Shown here: positions 43,331 through 52,067 of the stretch, piece after piece
Layout: each line of letters starts with the position of its first letter
How positions within the stretch are numbered: the first letter of the stretch is position 1
Assembly (NCBI RefSeq): GCF_000179555.1
Contig: NZ_AECZ01000015.1
Coordinates: forward strand, 1-64,000
Source of the DNA: Solidesulfovibrio fructosivorans JJ]
GTDB taxonomy: Bacteria; Desulfobacterota; Desulfovibrionia; Desulfovibrionales; Desulfovibrionaceae
Length of the DNA stretch: 64,000 bases
Direction: 5' to 3'
Notes under the pieces: generated by a model
Databases searched by the model: none
What the model saw: only the letters and a program-made list of their open reading frames with translations
Told to the model about the DNA's origin: nothing
Made by a program: the position numbers and the translations under genes

Positions 43331-44556
43331 GATCTGCTTGAGGCGTCCCCGGCAAGGGGACGGCTCCTTTGCCCATTTTCCGGGGTACGACGAGCGATGT
43401 GCACGGCGTCCTGTATGCGCGGGCTGCTCGGGATATTGACCAACTCCGCAGCCAATTTGGTGGCCACCTCCAAGGGGCCGCGCGGGTTATGAGCAAACAT
43501 GGGCAGGCTGGACAGCAGATCCCAGGCCCGACGCGTTTGGATGCCGCAATCGTTGCTCGTTTCAAGAAAGGCCTCCCTTGTCGCGATATCGGGTAGGCGG
43601 ATGGCGTTGAGCCAATAATTGGACTGAGTGTCGGCGGGTTCGCTCACGAAACGTAGGCCGACTTTGGCGCAAAAAGTCGCGTATTCACCGGCCAGGGCGC
43701 GTTTGCTCGCTAAGAAAGACTCGAGTTGCTCCAACTGGGCGCAGGCCAGGGCTGCGTTGAGGTTGGGCATGCGGTAGTTGTAGCCCACGCTGTCATGGAC
43801 GAAGCGGTAGGGGAGCGGCAGCTTAGCCGTGGTGGTGAGATGCTTGGCCCGGCGGGCCAGTTCCGGATCATCGGTCAGCACGGCGCCGCCCCCACCACTG
43901 GTGACGATCTTGTTGCCGTTGAAACTCAGGGTGCCAAGCAGGCCGAAGGTGCCGCAATGTCGGCCCTGGCGGAGGCTCCCCAGGGCTTCGGCGGCGTCTT
44001 CCACCACCGGGACGCCGAAGCCTGCGCAAACATCCGTCAGCGCGTCAACGCGGCAGGGGTGCCCGAAGGTATGCATGGGCACACACGCAGCCACGCGCCG
44101 CCCGGTGGCAACATGGCGGCAACCTCCATCGGCTTTTTTGCAGGCCGTGAGCAGGAACTCGGCCACAGCCCCGGGATCGAGCCCCAACGTGTCCTCTTCC
44201 ACGTCCAGGAAGACCGGTTCCGCTCCAGCGTGAGCGACGGCGTTGGCCGTGGCCACGAAGGACAGAGGCTGGGTGAGGACCATGTCGCCCGGCTGGACTC
44301 CTGCGACGAGCAAGGCGGCATGCAGGGCCGTGGTGCCGTTGACTGTGGCCACGGCGTATTTCGCGCCGGTGATCTGGCAAAGCATTTCTTCGAAACGCGT
44401 CACATAGTTCCCGACTGAGGATACGAACGTGGAATCGATGGCGTCGATGACATACGCCCGTTCGTTGCCGTAAAACTGCGGCTCGTGCAGGCCAATGCGA
44501 TCCCGCCCGAGAAAATGGGACCGAATGAATTCGCATAATGAAACGTAGGTGCTCAT
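43327..44556 (-). CDS. legC: PLP aminotransferase, LegC type
   Basis: 409 residues of the DegT/DnrJ/EryC1/StrS family. FYGNERAYVIDAIDSTFVSS is a LegC-type start. Further: NGTTALHAALLVAGVQPGD, VVEDAAEALGSLRQGRHCGT (Asp for the PLP ring), LSFNGNKIVTSGGGGAVLTD (Schiff-base Lys) and YNYRMPNLNAALACAQLEQL. It aminates C4 of the 4-keto-6-deoxy sugar made by LegB. The last 20-30 residues are rich in Arg/Ser and may be non-native. Confidence 0.9.
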   Translation of the reverse strand: MSTYVSLCEFIRSHFLGRDRIGLHEPQFYGNERAYVIDAIDSTFVSSVGNYVTRFEEMLCQITGAKYAVATVNGTTALHAALLVAGVQPGDMVLTQPLSFVATANAVAHAGAEPVFLDVEEDTLGLDPGAVAEFLLTACKKADGGCRHVATGRRVAACVPMHTFGHPCRVDALTDVCAGFGVPVVEDAAEALGSLRQGRHCGTFGLLGTLSFNGNKIVTSGGGGAVLTDDPELARRAKHLTTTAKLPLPYRFVHDSVGYNYRMPNLNAALACAQLEQLESFLASKRALAGEYATFCAKVGLRFVSEPADTQSNYWLNAIRLPDIATREAFLETSNDCGIQTRRAWDLLSSLPMFAHNPRGPLEVATKLAAELVNIPSSPRIQDAVHIARRTPENGQRSRPLAGDASSRS

Positions 44557-45551
44557 ATGTTGTAAGCCTGCGCCTTGTACCGACCGAGGTTCTCCGGGGC
44601 ACTGAACCAGTCGACCGTTTCCACTAGGCCCCGGCGGAAGCCATCGAGGCCGCCGTAGGCGGGAGCCCAGCCGGTTACGGCCCGCAGCCGGGTGTTGTCG
44701 GCCAGGAGACGTTCCACTTCGCTTTTCGCCGGACGCAGGCGCTGGGAGTCGTGGCCGATCTCGACGGAGGCGTCCATGACGGAGGCTATCATCTGGGCCG
44801 TGTCACCGATGCTGACCTCGAAGCCGGAGCCGGCGTTGAGCACCTGACCGACTGCTGCATCCGACAGCAAAACGGCCTCGAAGGCGCGTGCCGTGTCCGT
44901 CACAAAGCTGAAATCGCGGGTAGGATGGAGCGCCCCCAGTTGGATGCGCCGCGCGCCGGAGGCGATCTGGCTTATGATCGTGGGAATGACCGCCCGGGCC
45001 GACTGCCTGGGGCCGTATGTGTTGAAGGGGCGCAGGATGGCGACGGGGGTGTCGAAGGAAAGGTGAAAGGACAAGGCGAGTTGATCCGCGCCGATCTTCG
45101 TGGCGGAATAGGGAGATTGCCCGTGCAGTGGGTGCTCTTCTGTGATGGGCACGAATTGGGCCGTGCCGTATACTTCGCTGGTCGACGTGTGCACGACCTT
45201 GGACAGGCCCAAGTCGCGTGCGGCCTGGAGCACGTTGAGCGTGCCTTTGATGTTCGTGTCCACATAAGTGTCGGGCGAATGGTAAGAATAGGGAATGGCG
45301 ATCAGGGCCGCCAGATGCAGCACGGCGTCGCAGTCCCGCATGGCTGCGCGTATGCCGTGCGGATCGCGGATGTCGCCGGCGAATACATCGAGGTCCTTGC
45401 GGATATCCTCCGGCGAAGCGTCGAGCCAGCCCCAGGAATTGAACGAGTTGTAGTAGACGAAGGCCCGTACCTCGTGGCCCTGGCGCACGAGGTGCTCGAC
45501 GAGGTGCGAACCGATGAAGCCGTCGGCTCCGGTAACCAGGATGCGCGTCAT
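44553..45551 (-). CDS. legB: NAD-dependent 4,6-dehydratase, LegB type
   Basis: ATG 45551 (MTRILVTGADGFIGSHLVEH), 332 residues. Extended SDR: LHLAALIAIPYSYHSPDTYV, NIKGTLNVLQAARDLGLSKV, HTSTSEVYGTAQFVPITEEH, YSATKIGADQLALSF (Tyr-x3-Lys) and RPFNTYGPRQSARAVIPTII. IPYSYHSP is typical of the LegB group. It acts on UDP- or GDP-GlcNAc as the first committed step to legionaminic acid. Its start overlaps the end of the ptmE relic by 4 bp, so legB was once coupled to an intact ptmE. Confidence 0.9.
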   Translation of the reverse strand: MTRILVTGADGFIGSHLVEHLVRQGHEVRAFVYYNSFNSWGWLDASPEDIRKDLDVFAGDIRDPHGIRAAMRDCDAVLHLAALIAIPYSYHSPDTYVDTNIKGTLNVLQAARDLGLSKVVHTSTSEVYGTAQFVPITEEHPLHGQSPYSATKIGADQLALSFHLSFDTPVAILRPFNTYGPRQSARAVIPTIISQIASGARRIQLGALHPTRDFSFVTDTARAFEAVLLSDAAVGQVLNAGSGFEVSIGDTAQMIASVMDASVEIGHDSQRLRPAKSEVERLLADNTRLRAVTGWAPAYGGLDGFRRGLVETVDWFSAPENLGRYKAQAYNI

Positions 45552-45900
45552 ACATTTCCCCGGGCTCGGTCGAAGTCGCTGGACCGTCCCACGTCGAGCC
45601 AATCGTCGTGTATGTTGTAGACCGCCACGCCGTGCCCTGCGGCCATGGCCGAATCCAGAAGGTCGGGCATGATATGGCCCGGTCGGCCAGAACCAGGGGC
45701 AGAAGCGACGGCGCTATGACGTAACTGCCGGCATTGACGAGAAAATGGCAAGTAGGCTTCTCCCTGAAGGTCTGCAGCAATCAGTTGTCCGTGTTCACTA
45801 GGCCGAAGGGGTATTTCATAGGTGTGGTTGCGGACGCACAGCGGGGCAGCTTGGCCTTTGCGGACATGGAAGTCAAACAGGGCGGGCACGTCTATTTATG
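45548..45900 (-). pseudogene. ptmE-type guanylyltransferase, 3' fragment with frameshifts
   Basis: Three frame pieces line up with PtmE at 30508-31572: HVRKGQAAPLCVRNHTYEIP with FGLVNTDN, then REKPTCHFLVNAGSYVIAPS, then MPDLLDSAMAAGHGVAVYNI and DDWLDVGRSSDFDRAR. PtmE has REYDFQIPYGVVNIDG, EEKPVHNFFVNAGIYALSPE and EYWLDVGRMEELERAR. At least two frameshifts and loss of the CBS and active-site parts leave it dead. The functional copy is in the other block. Confidence 0.85.
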
Positions 45901-46100
45901 TGATGAGGTCTCCCAGGCGCGCAGTCGTTCGGCATTGCGCGAGCGGAGAAGAATAGTAGTCAATTCCCCAAAATTTGACAACTCGTCCGGTAAGCGATCA
46001 ATTAGGCCTAAACCCAACATTCATGCACCAGGTACCAAGTAGCTTCGAGCAGGTCTCTTGGTGTCAGGAGCATGACAAGCTCATCAAAAATTTCAGCCTG

Positions 46101-46400
46101 TTATGCCGAGCTTGGCGTCCTGTGCCGGTGGACGATGTCCATCACCGTGTTCTTGCTGAGCTTCAATTCTTTGGCGATGTCTCGATATGACTGATCCTCT
46201 TCGACGAGGCAGAGCACCTTGGGGGCCGAGCTCGGCCTTTGGGCGATGACCAAGCCTGCGCCCAACGGTCTTGTCCCGCGCCTTGGCTGCGGCGATGCCG
46301 GACCGCACCCGTTCCCGAAGCAGATATCTCTCGAACTCTGCCAGCGCGGCCATCATGGACGCGATCAGTTTCCCCTGCCCGAGCACCTTGTCTGTAACAA
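46101..46400 (-). pseudogene. Serine recombinase (resolvase) C-terminal fragment, frameshifted
   Basis: GKLIASMMAALAEFERYLLR, ERVRSGIAAAKARDKTVGRR and LGHRPKAEL in one frame is the end of the resolvase catalytic domain with its long helix. After a shift near 46225, KVLCLVEEDQSYRDIAKELK and LSKNTVMDIVHRHRTPSSA forms the helix-turn-helix domain. The catalytic Ser domain is missing upstream. A Tn3-type resolvase/invertase is likely. Confidence 0.8.
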
Positions 46401-46429
46401 GGGCTGGTTTGATTAGGGATTACCTTTTA

Positions 46430-46640
46430 AAAAAGTCATATGGGAATCTCTCAATAATATGACCCCTCCGGGTTTCCCGTGGGTAACCGCACTCAGGAGC
46501 TTATTGGATAGAGATCCAAGCCGCCGCCGAAGAATATAGATGGCGGCCTTGAGGTGTTCCCGGTTTCTGTAGCCGCAGTCCCCTCCTGAGGAGACCATAA
46601 CCGGTCAGGTACCCACGGAAAATCCGGAATGACCGAAAAA
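46430..46640 (-). other. Unassigned stretch, probably transposon debris
   Basis: The minus strand encodes CGYRNREHLKAAIYILRR and KLLSAVTHGKPGGVILLRDS over about 60 codons, which reads like the tail of a mobile-element protein, but I cannot name the family. No start or full domain is present. Confidence 0.35.
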
Positions 46641-46645
46641 CTTAC

Positions 46646-47410
46646 CTATTTTCTCCGGACCCGTTCCAACTCCGCCTTCTCGGGATAGGTGATAAGCACA
46701 GCTCGACGGGGGCCATGAAAGACAAACATCGAACCGGCGGCAGCCGCCGAAGCTTCGCCCTCGACAAGCGCCTGGCGCAGATGTGCGTTGGTTCCGGCAC
46801 CGCCGAGCGCGATAACCGGCACATCCACGGCCCGGCTGACCGTACGCGTGAGGTCGAGGTCGTATCCCTCCATGGTTCCGTCGCGATCCACGCTTTGCAC
46901 GATGAGTTCACCCGCGCCGCGCGCCACCATATCCCGGGCAACAGCCTCTACGTCGGTGGCGACCTTGTGGCTTCCCCGGCGGCTGACCACCACTGACCGG
47001 CCGGTCCAGGATTTTTTTACGTCCAGACAGACCAGTACACTTTGACTGCCAAAGCTCTCCGCCAGACGGCTGACCAAGTCGGGCTGCTCCAGCGCGGCGG
47101 TGTTGAGACAAATCTTCTCTGCTCCGGCGCTTAACAGGTCCCGAGCAACGGGCACAGAGACCACCCCACCACCGACCCCGAACGGCATGAGGCACTGGTC
47201 AGCCACGCGGGTGACAAGATCAAGCGGTGGGGTGCGGCCCTGCTTGCTTGCTTCGATGTCGAGGATAAGCAGTTCGTCCACTTCCTTAGCATCGAAGATA
47301 TGCACGGCGTTCATGGGGTCGCCCACATAAACGTGATTCTTAAAGCGTACGCCCTTGCAAAGCCCCTTGCCGCGCAAGAGCAGGACGGGAATGATTCGGG
47401 GCAACAGCAT
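46646..47410 (-). CDS. hisF: HisF-like cyclase subunit, partner of amidotransferase set 2
   Basis: 254 residues: LLPRIIPVLLLRGKGLCKGV, AKEVDELLILDIEASKQGRT, LMPFGVGGGVVSVPVARDLL, GAGELIVQSVDRDGTMEGYD (catalytic Asp), VIALGGAGTNAHL. IIPVLLL replaces the usual CLDV, so the first catalytic Asp of histidine HisF is lost, consistent with a role limited to ammonia delivery. It is last in the amidotransferase-hisH-hisF order, unlike set 1 where hisF precedes hisH. Confidence 0.87.
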   Translation of the reverse strand: MLLPRIIPVLLLRGKGLCKGVRFKNHVYVGDPMNAVHIFDAKEVDELLILDIEASKQGRTPPLDLVTRVADQCLMPFGVGGGVVSVPVARDLLSAGAEKICLNTAALEQPDLVSRLAESFGSQSVLVCLDVKKSWTGRSVVVSRRGSHKVATDVEAVARDMVARGAGELIVQSVDRDGTMEGYDLDLTRTVSRAVDVPVIALGGAGTNAHLRQALVEGEASAAAAGSMFVFHGPRRAVLITYPEKAELERVRRK

Positions 47411-47411
47411 G

Positions 47412-48029
47412 TCAGGTGAGCCTCAAAAAATTTTCGATCATCCGTAGGCCATGGTGGTGGCTTTTCTCCGGATGGAACTGCACGCCCCAAATATTGTCCC
47501 AGGCAACGGCGCTGGCGAAAATCTCTCCGTAATCGGTCTGTGCCGCCACTTGCTCCGGGGTATTGCAAAATGCGGCATAGGAATGGACGAAATAATACGG
47601 CAAGTCGGGATCGATGTCGGTGAAAAGTAACGCGCCGGGGCGGCAGGACACCGTATTCCAGCCCACATGGGGCACCCGCAACCGCCTGTCTCCCTCGGGG
47701 GGGCGCAATCGCCGCGTCTCGGCGTCAATCCAGCCCAGTCCCGGCCGGCGGCCTTCTTCGCTGCCCCGGGTGAACAGCTGCATCCCCAGGCAGATGCCAA
47801 GCACTGGCGTTTTTTTCTCCAGCACGGCTATATTGAGCGCCTCTTCCAATCCAGAATCCCGAAGATTTTTCATCCCGGCGTCAAAAGAGCCCACACCCGG
47901 CAGCACCAACTTTTCCGCGGTTGCCACCACGGCCGGATCGGCCGAGATCATGGCCTCGGCCTTGATGCGCGCGAACTTCATGGCCACCGAACGCAGGTTC
48001 CCCAGGCCATGGTCCACAATCACGATCAT
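47412..48029 (-). CDS. hisH: HisH-like glutamine amidotransferase, partner of set 2
   Basis: 205 residues: VIVDHGLGNLRSVAMKFARI, LPGVGSFDAGMKNLRDSGLE, nucleophile GICLGMQLFTRGSEEG (Cys near 80), YYFVHSYAAFCNT and GVQFHPEKSHHHGLRMIENF. The glutaminase triad is complete. Overlaps the amidotransferase by 4 bp and ends 1 bp before hisF. Confidence 0.9.
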   Translation of the reverse strand: MIVIVDHGLGNLRSVAMKFARIKAEAMISADPAVVATAEKLVLPGVGSFDAGMKNLRDSGLEEALNIAVLEKKTPVLGICLGMQLFTRGSEEGRRPGLGWIDAETRRLRPPEGDRRLRVPHVGWNTVSCRPGALLFTDIDPDLPYYFVHSYAAFCNTPEQVAAQTDYGEIFASAVAWDNIWGVQFHPEKSHHHGLRMIENFLRLT

Positions 48030-49195
48030 TGCGGGCAGGCTCCCTGATCGTCCCCGGGTGCATAGACATATTTATAGTACAGCACCGGCGGGACAACGCC
48101 CAGGCGCGTGCCCAAGGCGAGTGGGCCACGCAATGCTCGCAACAATGGATAAGTCGTGGGATAATCCTGGAAGGTCTTGACCGGCGCGTCCATGATCGCA
48201 TCGAATTCGGCCTGGGTCAGTTCCAGCTTCCGGATCGTGTATTCCACGAGTTCCGGCTTTTCCGGGTACGGCTCAGCTTGAATCGTCGCCAGCGCTTCAT
48301 CCCGGGATATTTTCCCGGAACGTACCCTGGCCGAAAGCCCTAGCTTGCGTTTGTCGATGCCGAATTTCCGGGGCAGCAGGTAGGATTGAAAAAAATGAGT
48401 GTAAAGCGACTCGTGATGATGGCCGCCGTAGTCCTGCCAATCGATTTCCCGGGCCAAGACCGCCGCCGCCTCCTTCTTGTCGTATTCCATATAGTTCAGA
48501 AAGGGCAGAATATGAATGCGTCGACCGAACATGTACCAGGCGAGCGCGAGCAGGGATAGATTGGGCACGTTCGTTCGGGCCGAGCCCGAAAAACGCTTGT
48601 GCACGGAGCGAATGTAACGACCGTCAAAATAGGTCCAATCCCGCGGCACAATTCCCTCGGTCCGGAAGCTATGGCCGCTTAGGACATAGCGCAAGCCATC
48701 CCTGGCAGCGGATTGGAGCAGCACGGCGCTGATGGCCATGTCCGTGGGGATCTCGGCGTCCGAGGTAGAAGCCTTGAGAAAAGAAATCTGCAGGCGGCGA
48801 AAATCGTCCCAGTCCACCACATGGGTGTAGAGCTCGACGCCAAGCCTGCGTGTGGCGTTTTCGATGTTATGAACCGCGATTTCCGAATCCCAGCCGTTGT
48901 CGAAATGCACAGCCAGGGGGCGCAACCCGAGGGAAACGGCTTTAAACAGCGTATAGGTGCTGTCCACCCCGCCGCTGACCCCGACCACGCAGTCATAGGA
49001 CTTGCCACGTCCGGAGGCCTTGATGCGAGCTACCAGTTCCTCAAGACGCCTTTCGCCAGCCTCTCCGAGCGGATAGCGCTTTTCCATGGTGTCGTGGATC
49101 TTGCAGAATTGACACACCCCGTTTGCATCAAAGACGATGCTTCTGATGGTTTTATCATAGAGGCAGCGGGAACAGACACGGGGAGGGGTAGCCAT
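48026..49195 (-). CDS. N-acetyl sugar amidotransferase, set 2 (PP-loop ATPase)
   Basis: ATG 49195 (MATPPRVCSRCLYDKTIRSI) follows GGAG; 389 residues. Zinc-type Cys pairs CSRC (about 8-11) and CQFC (about 28-31), PP-loop VVGVSGGVDSTYTLFKAVSL, and HFDNGWDSEIAVHNIENATR. It is a WbpG/PseA-type enzyme but clearly divergent from the 440-residue one of set 1 (SGGVDS against SGGKDS; shorter). It probably amidinates a different sugar or a different N-acetyl position. Confidence 0.88.
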   Translation of the reverse strand: MATPPRVCSRCLYDKTIRSIVFDANGVCQFCKIHDTMEKRYPLGEAGERRLEELVARIKASGRGKSYDCVVGVSGGVDSTYTLFKAVSLGLRPLAVHFDNGWDSEIAVHNIENATRRLGVELYTHVVDWDDFRRLQISFLKASTSDAEIPTDMAISAVLLQSAARDGLRYVLSGHSFRTEGIVPRDWTYFDGRYIRSVHKRFSGSARTNVPNLSLLALAWYMFGRRIHILPFLNYMEYDKKEAAAVLAREIDWQDYGGHHHESLYTHFFQSYLLPRKFGIDKRKLGLSARVRSGKISRDEALATIQAEPYPEKPELVEYTIRKLELTQAEFDAIMDAPVKTFQDYPTTYPLLRALRGPLALGTRLGVVPPVLYYKYVYAPGDDQGACPQ

Positions 49196-49301
49196 GGGAA
49201 ACTCCGGAGAAACGATCCTCGGTTGGTCAGGGTGCCGGACTACCACAGGTAGCCCATTCGCCCAGGCGGTTCAAGGCGCCGCGCGCGGTAGATACAGACG
49301 C

Positions 49302-50402
49302 TTACTTGTACAGCCGATCGTTGTCGAGCATGTCCATCCACATGGCCGAGAGCAGAAACTGAATGCCACTTATGATCAAGAAGACGAACAACAGTAACGC
49401 TGAAAAAGTCCAAGATTTGCTCTCAAAAACGTCAGCCATCAAACGTAAAAAAAGCAGACCACCACCCAAAAGTGTTAAAAAAGATAAATGGTACAGCATG
49501 AAAAGAGGGTGGAAATCCTTAAAAAGATATTTTATCCACAAACGCTTAAAAAAAGACTTAAACAAGAGCCAGCTTATAGAAGGTATCACCCTAAAAACAT
49601 TCATTTTTGATGTCTCGCCCACATTGTAAACAGGCTTTATCTCCACTTCACGAAGTGTACAAAAGGCGATGTTGAGCTTGACCAACATGTCATTCGGCAT
49701 ACCGTAACGCCGATAGATCTTGTGGATGCGAAGGCCCTGCAATGCATTGAGCGAAATGGCGGTGTAGCCGGTTTGGGTATCGGAGACGCGCCAGTAGCCG
49801 GAGGCGATCTTGGTCAGCATGGACAGGATGGAATTGCCGAAGTACCGCAACTTGGGAATGACCAGCCAAGCTGAACGGTGGATCAGTCGGTTCCCCTTAA
49901 CGTAATCAATCCCCTCGTCCACCACAGGCCTGCAGATGCTTTCCAGCTCCGCCGGGTCCATCTGGCCATCACCGGCCATCACGGCTGTACATTCGATGCG
50001 CAGATCCTTGCACAGCTTATATCCTCGCGCAATGGCCGCACCCACGCCACCGTTTTCCAGATTGTCAACCAAAATAACTCGATCTGCATTCGGCGAGCAG
50101 TTGTGCACTTTTGATGGCACAAAATATTTGATTTCCTCCTCGTCCATGCGCTGCACGAGAAGCTCTGCCCTATTGTAAACGCTATCTTGCCGCAAAATAC
50201 CATCATTCTCTTCTTCGAGCAGGGGAACAGTATTGTGAGCGTCCATGTAATCGAGCACACGCTGGCGGGTATCGTCCCTGGAACAATCGTTGACGACTAC
50301 AATATGATCCACGAACTCCGGCATTGTGTTCAACACCTTCGTGATCTGACTGCCTTCGTTATAGGCAGGTACGACCACGGCCACGGTCTTGCCAGAAAGC
50401 AT
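49302..50402 (-). CDS. Membrane-anchored family 2 glycosyltransferase (DPM1/DesVII-like)
   Basis: ATG 50402 is chosen with GAGG 9 bp upstream; ATG 50417 is possible. 366 residues. GT-A: VAVVVPAYNEGSQITKVLNT, IVVVNDCSRDDTRQRV, AVMAGDGQMDPAELESICRP (DXD as DGQMD), and YWRVSDTQTGYTAISLNALQ. Two C-terminal membrane helices (LSFLTLLGGGLLFLRLM; FSALLLFVFLIISGIQFLLS). Likely a polyprenyl-phosphate or lipid-linked sugar transferase. Confidence 0.85.
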   Translation of the reverse strand: MLSGKTVAVVVPAYNEGSQITKVLNTMPEFVDHIVVVNDCSRDDTRQRVLDYMDAHNTVPLLEEENDGILRQDSVYNRAELLVQRMDEEEIKYFVPSKVHNCSPNADRVILVDNLENGGVGAAIARGYKLCKDLRIECTAVMAGDGQMDPAELESICRPVVDEGIDYVKGNRLIHRSAWLVIPKLRYFGNSILSMLTKIASGYWRVSDTQTGYTAISLNALQGLRIHKIYRRYGMPNDMLVKLNIAFCTLREVEIKPVYNVGETSKMNVFRVIPSISWLLFKSFFKRLWIKYLFKDFHPLFMLYHLSFLTLLGGGLLFLRLMADVFESKSWTFSALLLFVFLIISGIQFLLSAMWMDMLDNDRLYK

Positions 50403-50472
50403 AAAAGCTGACCTCATTTGAACTGTGTTGGCGCATGCCACGCACATCTTTTGTCAACAGGAAGTGCATCCG

Positions 50473-51486
50473 TCAAGAACAACCGGGCCGACGCCGCCGG
50501 GTGCATGAATGCGAACTGGAGGACGGCTTGCGGCCGATGGACTTATCCACAATGAAAAGCGGACGTTTTCTGGTTTGCTCCAGGTTGTTCCAGAGGTAGC
50601 CGCCCACGATGCCGAAGCCGAGGAAAAGCACCGAGACAATGACGAGTTCCAATACAATCACGGAAGGCCAGCCAGGCGTACTGATAAAGCCAAGCAGTGA
50701 AGCCACGACCACGTAGGCGATGCCAATGGCGCTCAAGATCGACATAAGCAGCCCAAGCAGCACGAAAATGCGCAGTGGAAACGAGGAAAACGCCACCACC
50801 GAATGGAAGGCGTAGGAAAGCTTTTTGCCAAACGTCCACATGGAGTGCCCGTGGACGCGTTCGGCCCGGTCGTATTCGAGTATGGCCCGGTCGAAGCCGG
50901 CCCAGACGATCAGTCCTATAAGGCTGGTCTTTTTCTCCGAGGACTGCAGGATCACCCGGACCACGCAGCGGTCGATGAGGCAAAAGTCGAAGCCGCCCGG
51001 CGGCATCTCCGGCATGACAAGCTTCCGGTAGAGCGTATGAAACGCCTGGGCCAGAAATTTGGAAACGCCCGGGTCCTCACGGCGCCGTCTGGCGCACAGC
51101 ACAACTTTCTTGCCGCTCCGCCAGCTGGCCAGCATCTCCGGGAGCATCTCCGGCGGGTCCTGGAGATCCGCCGACAAAATCACTGCTGCGTCGCAGTCGG
51201 CGACCTGGGCCAGGCCGGCGGCGATGGCGGTAAAGGATCCGTGGTTGCGCGAGAGCAGCAGCACCCGCACCCGCGCGTCCGACGCGGCGAGACGCTCCAG
51301 CACGGCTTGTGATCCATCCGGGGACCGGTCGTTGACGAACTGGAGCACGAGCTCCACCCCGCAACCGACCACAGCGGCGGTGATGCGGCGATAAAGCTCC
51401 GGCAGGCTCCCCTCGTTGCCGTAGACCGGCACGACCACGGCCAGCCGGGGACGCTTGCCGGCCGGATGCCGGACCGCCTTTCTCAT
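50473..51486 (-). CDS. GtrB-like polyprenyl-phosphate glycosyltransferase (GT2, two membrane helices)
   Basis: ATG 51486 (MRKAVRHPAGKRPRLAVVVP), 337 residues; the upstream open frame is a shadow of the acetyltransferase gene. GT-A: VVVPVYGNEGSLPELYRRIT, LSRNHGSFTAIAAGL, AVILSADLQDPPEMLPEMLA (DLQDPP signature of GtrB/bactoprenol transferases), EYDRAERVHGHSMWTFGKKL. Two C-terminal membrane helices. It overlaps the acetyltransferase gene by 4 bp. Probably charges undecaprenyl phosphate for side-chain glucosylation. Confidence 0.87.
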   Translation of the reverse strand: MRKAVRHPAGKRPRLAVVVPVYGNEGSLPELYRRITAAVVGCGVELVLQFVNDRSPDGSQAVLERLAASDARVRVLLLSRNHGSFTAIAAGLAQVADCDAAVILSADLQDPPEMLPEMLASWRSGKKVVLCARRRREDPGVSKFLAQAFHTLYRKLVMPEMPPGGFDFCLIDRCVVRVILQSSEKKTSLIGLIVWAGFDRAILEYDRAERVHGHSMWTFGKKLSYAFHSVVAFSSFPLRIFVLLGLLMSILSAIGIAYVVVASLLGFISTPGWPSVIVLELVIVSVLFLGFGIVGGYLWNNLEQTRKRPLFIVDKSIGRKPSSSSHSCTRRRRPGCS

Positions 51487-52067
51487 AACGGCCTTGCCGC
51501 GCGGCAGACCATGCCCGCGTGCGGGGCGTCGCCGGTCCAATCGCCAACGCTGCATCGCAGTCCTTCCTTGCAAGAAACGAGTTTGCCGCCGCAGCGGCAC
51601 ACCTGTCCGGCCGGGCGGGCCGGATTGCCGACCACCAAGGTAAAAGGCGGTACATCGCGGGTAACCACCGCACCGGCTCCGATCATGGCATAGCTTCCGA
51701 TGGTGACACCCGGCGTAAGGACCGCGCCGGCTCCGATGGAACAGCCGCCCTCGAGAATCGTGGCCAATGCCGGGAGGTAGCGCTTGCTGCGCGGATAGCG
51801 GTCGTTGGCGAATACGGCCGACGGGCCGATAAAGACATCGTTGCCCACGCGAACGCCTTCCCAAAGCGCCACGTGGCATTTGACCGTAACCCGGTCGCCA
51901 AGGACCACGCCGCTCTCGAGAAAGACAAAGTCGCAGATGTTGGCGTCACGGCCGATGACCACCCCGGGCAGCACATGGGCGAAGGCCCAAATCCGCGAGC
52001 CCGGGCCAACGGCGTCGGTTTCGCAGATGCCCTGAGGATGCACGAAAACGTCTTGCGGGGCGCTCAC
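51483..52067 (-). CDS. Hexapeptide-repeat N-acetyltransferase (WbpD/WlbB-like)
   Basis: 194 residues. The beta-helix fills residues 10-150: FVHPQGICETDAVGPGSRIW, FAHVLPGVVIGRDANICDFV, FLESGVVLGDRVTVKCHVAL, AGAVLTPGVTIGSYAMIGAG, then VGNPARPAGQVC. This resembles UDP-amino-sugar N-acetyltransferases such as WbpD/WlbB, including the tail CRCGGKL. It would acetylate a 3- or 4-amino nucleotide sugar, a sensible companion to the set 2 amidotransferase. Confidence 0.83.
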   Translation of the reverse strand: MSAPQDVFVHPQGICETDAVGPGSRIWAFAHVLPGVVIGRDANICDFVFLESGVVLGDRVTVKCHVALWEGVRVGNDVFIGPSAVFANDRYPRSKRYLPALATILEGGCSIGAGAVLTPGVTIGSYAMIGAGAVVTRDVPPFTLVVGNPARPAGQVCRCGGKLVSCKEGLRCSVGDWTGDAPHAGMVCRAARPL

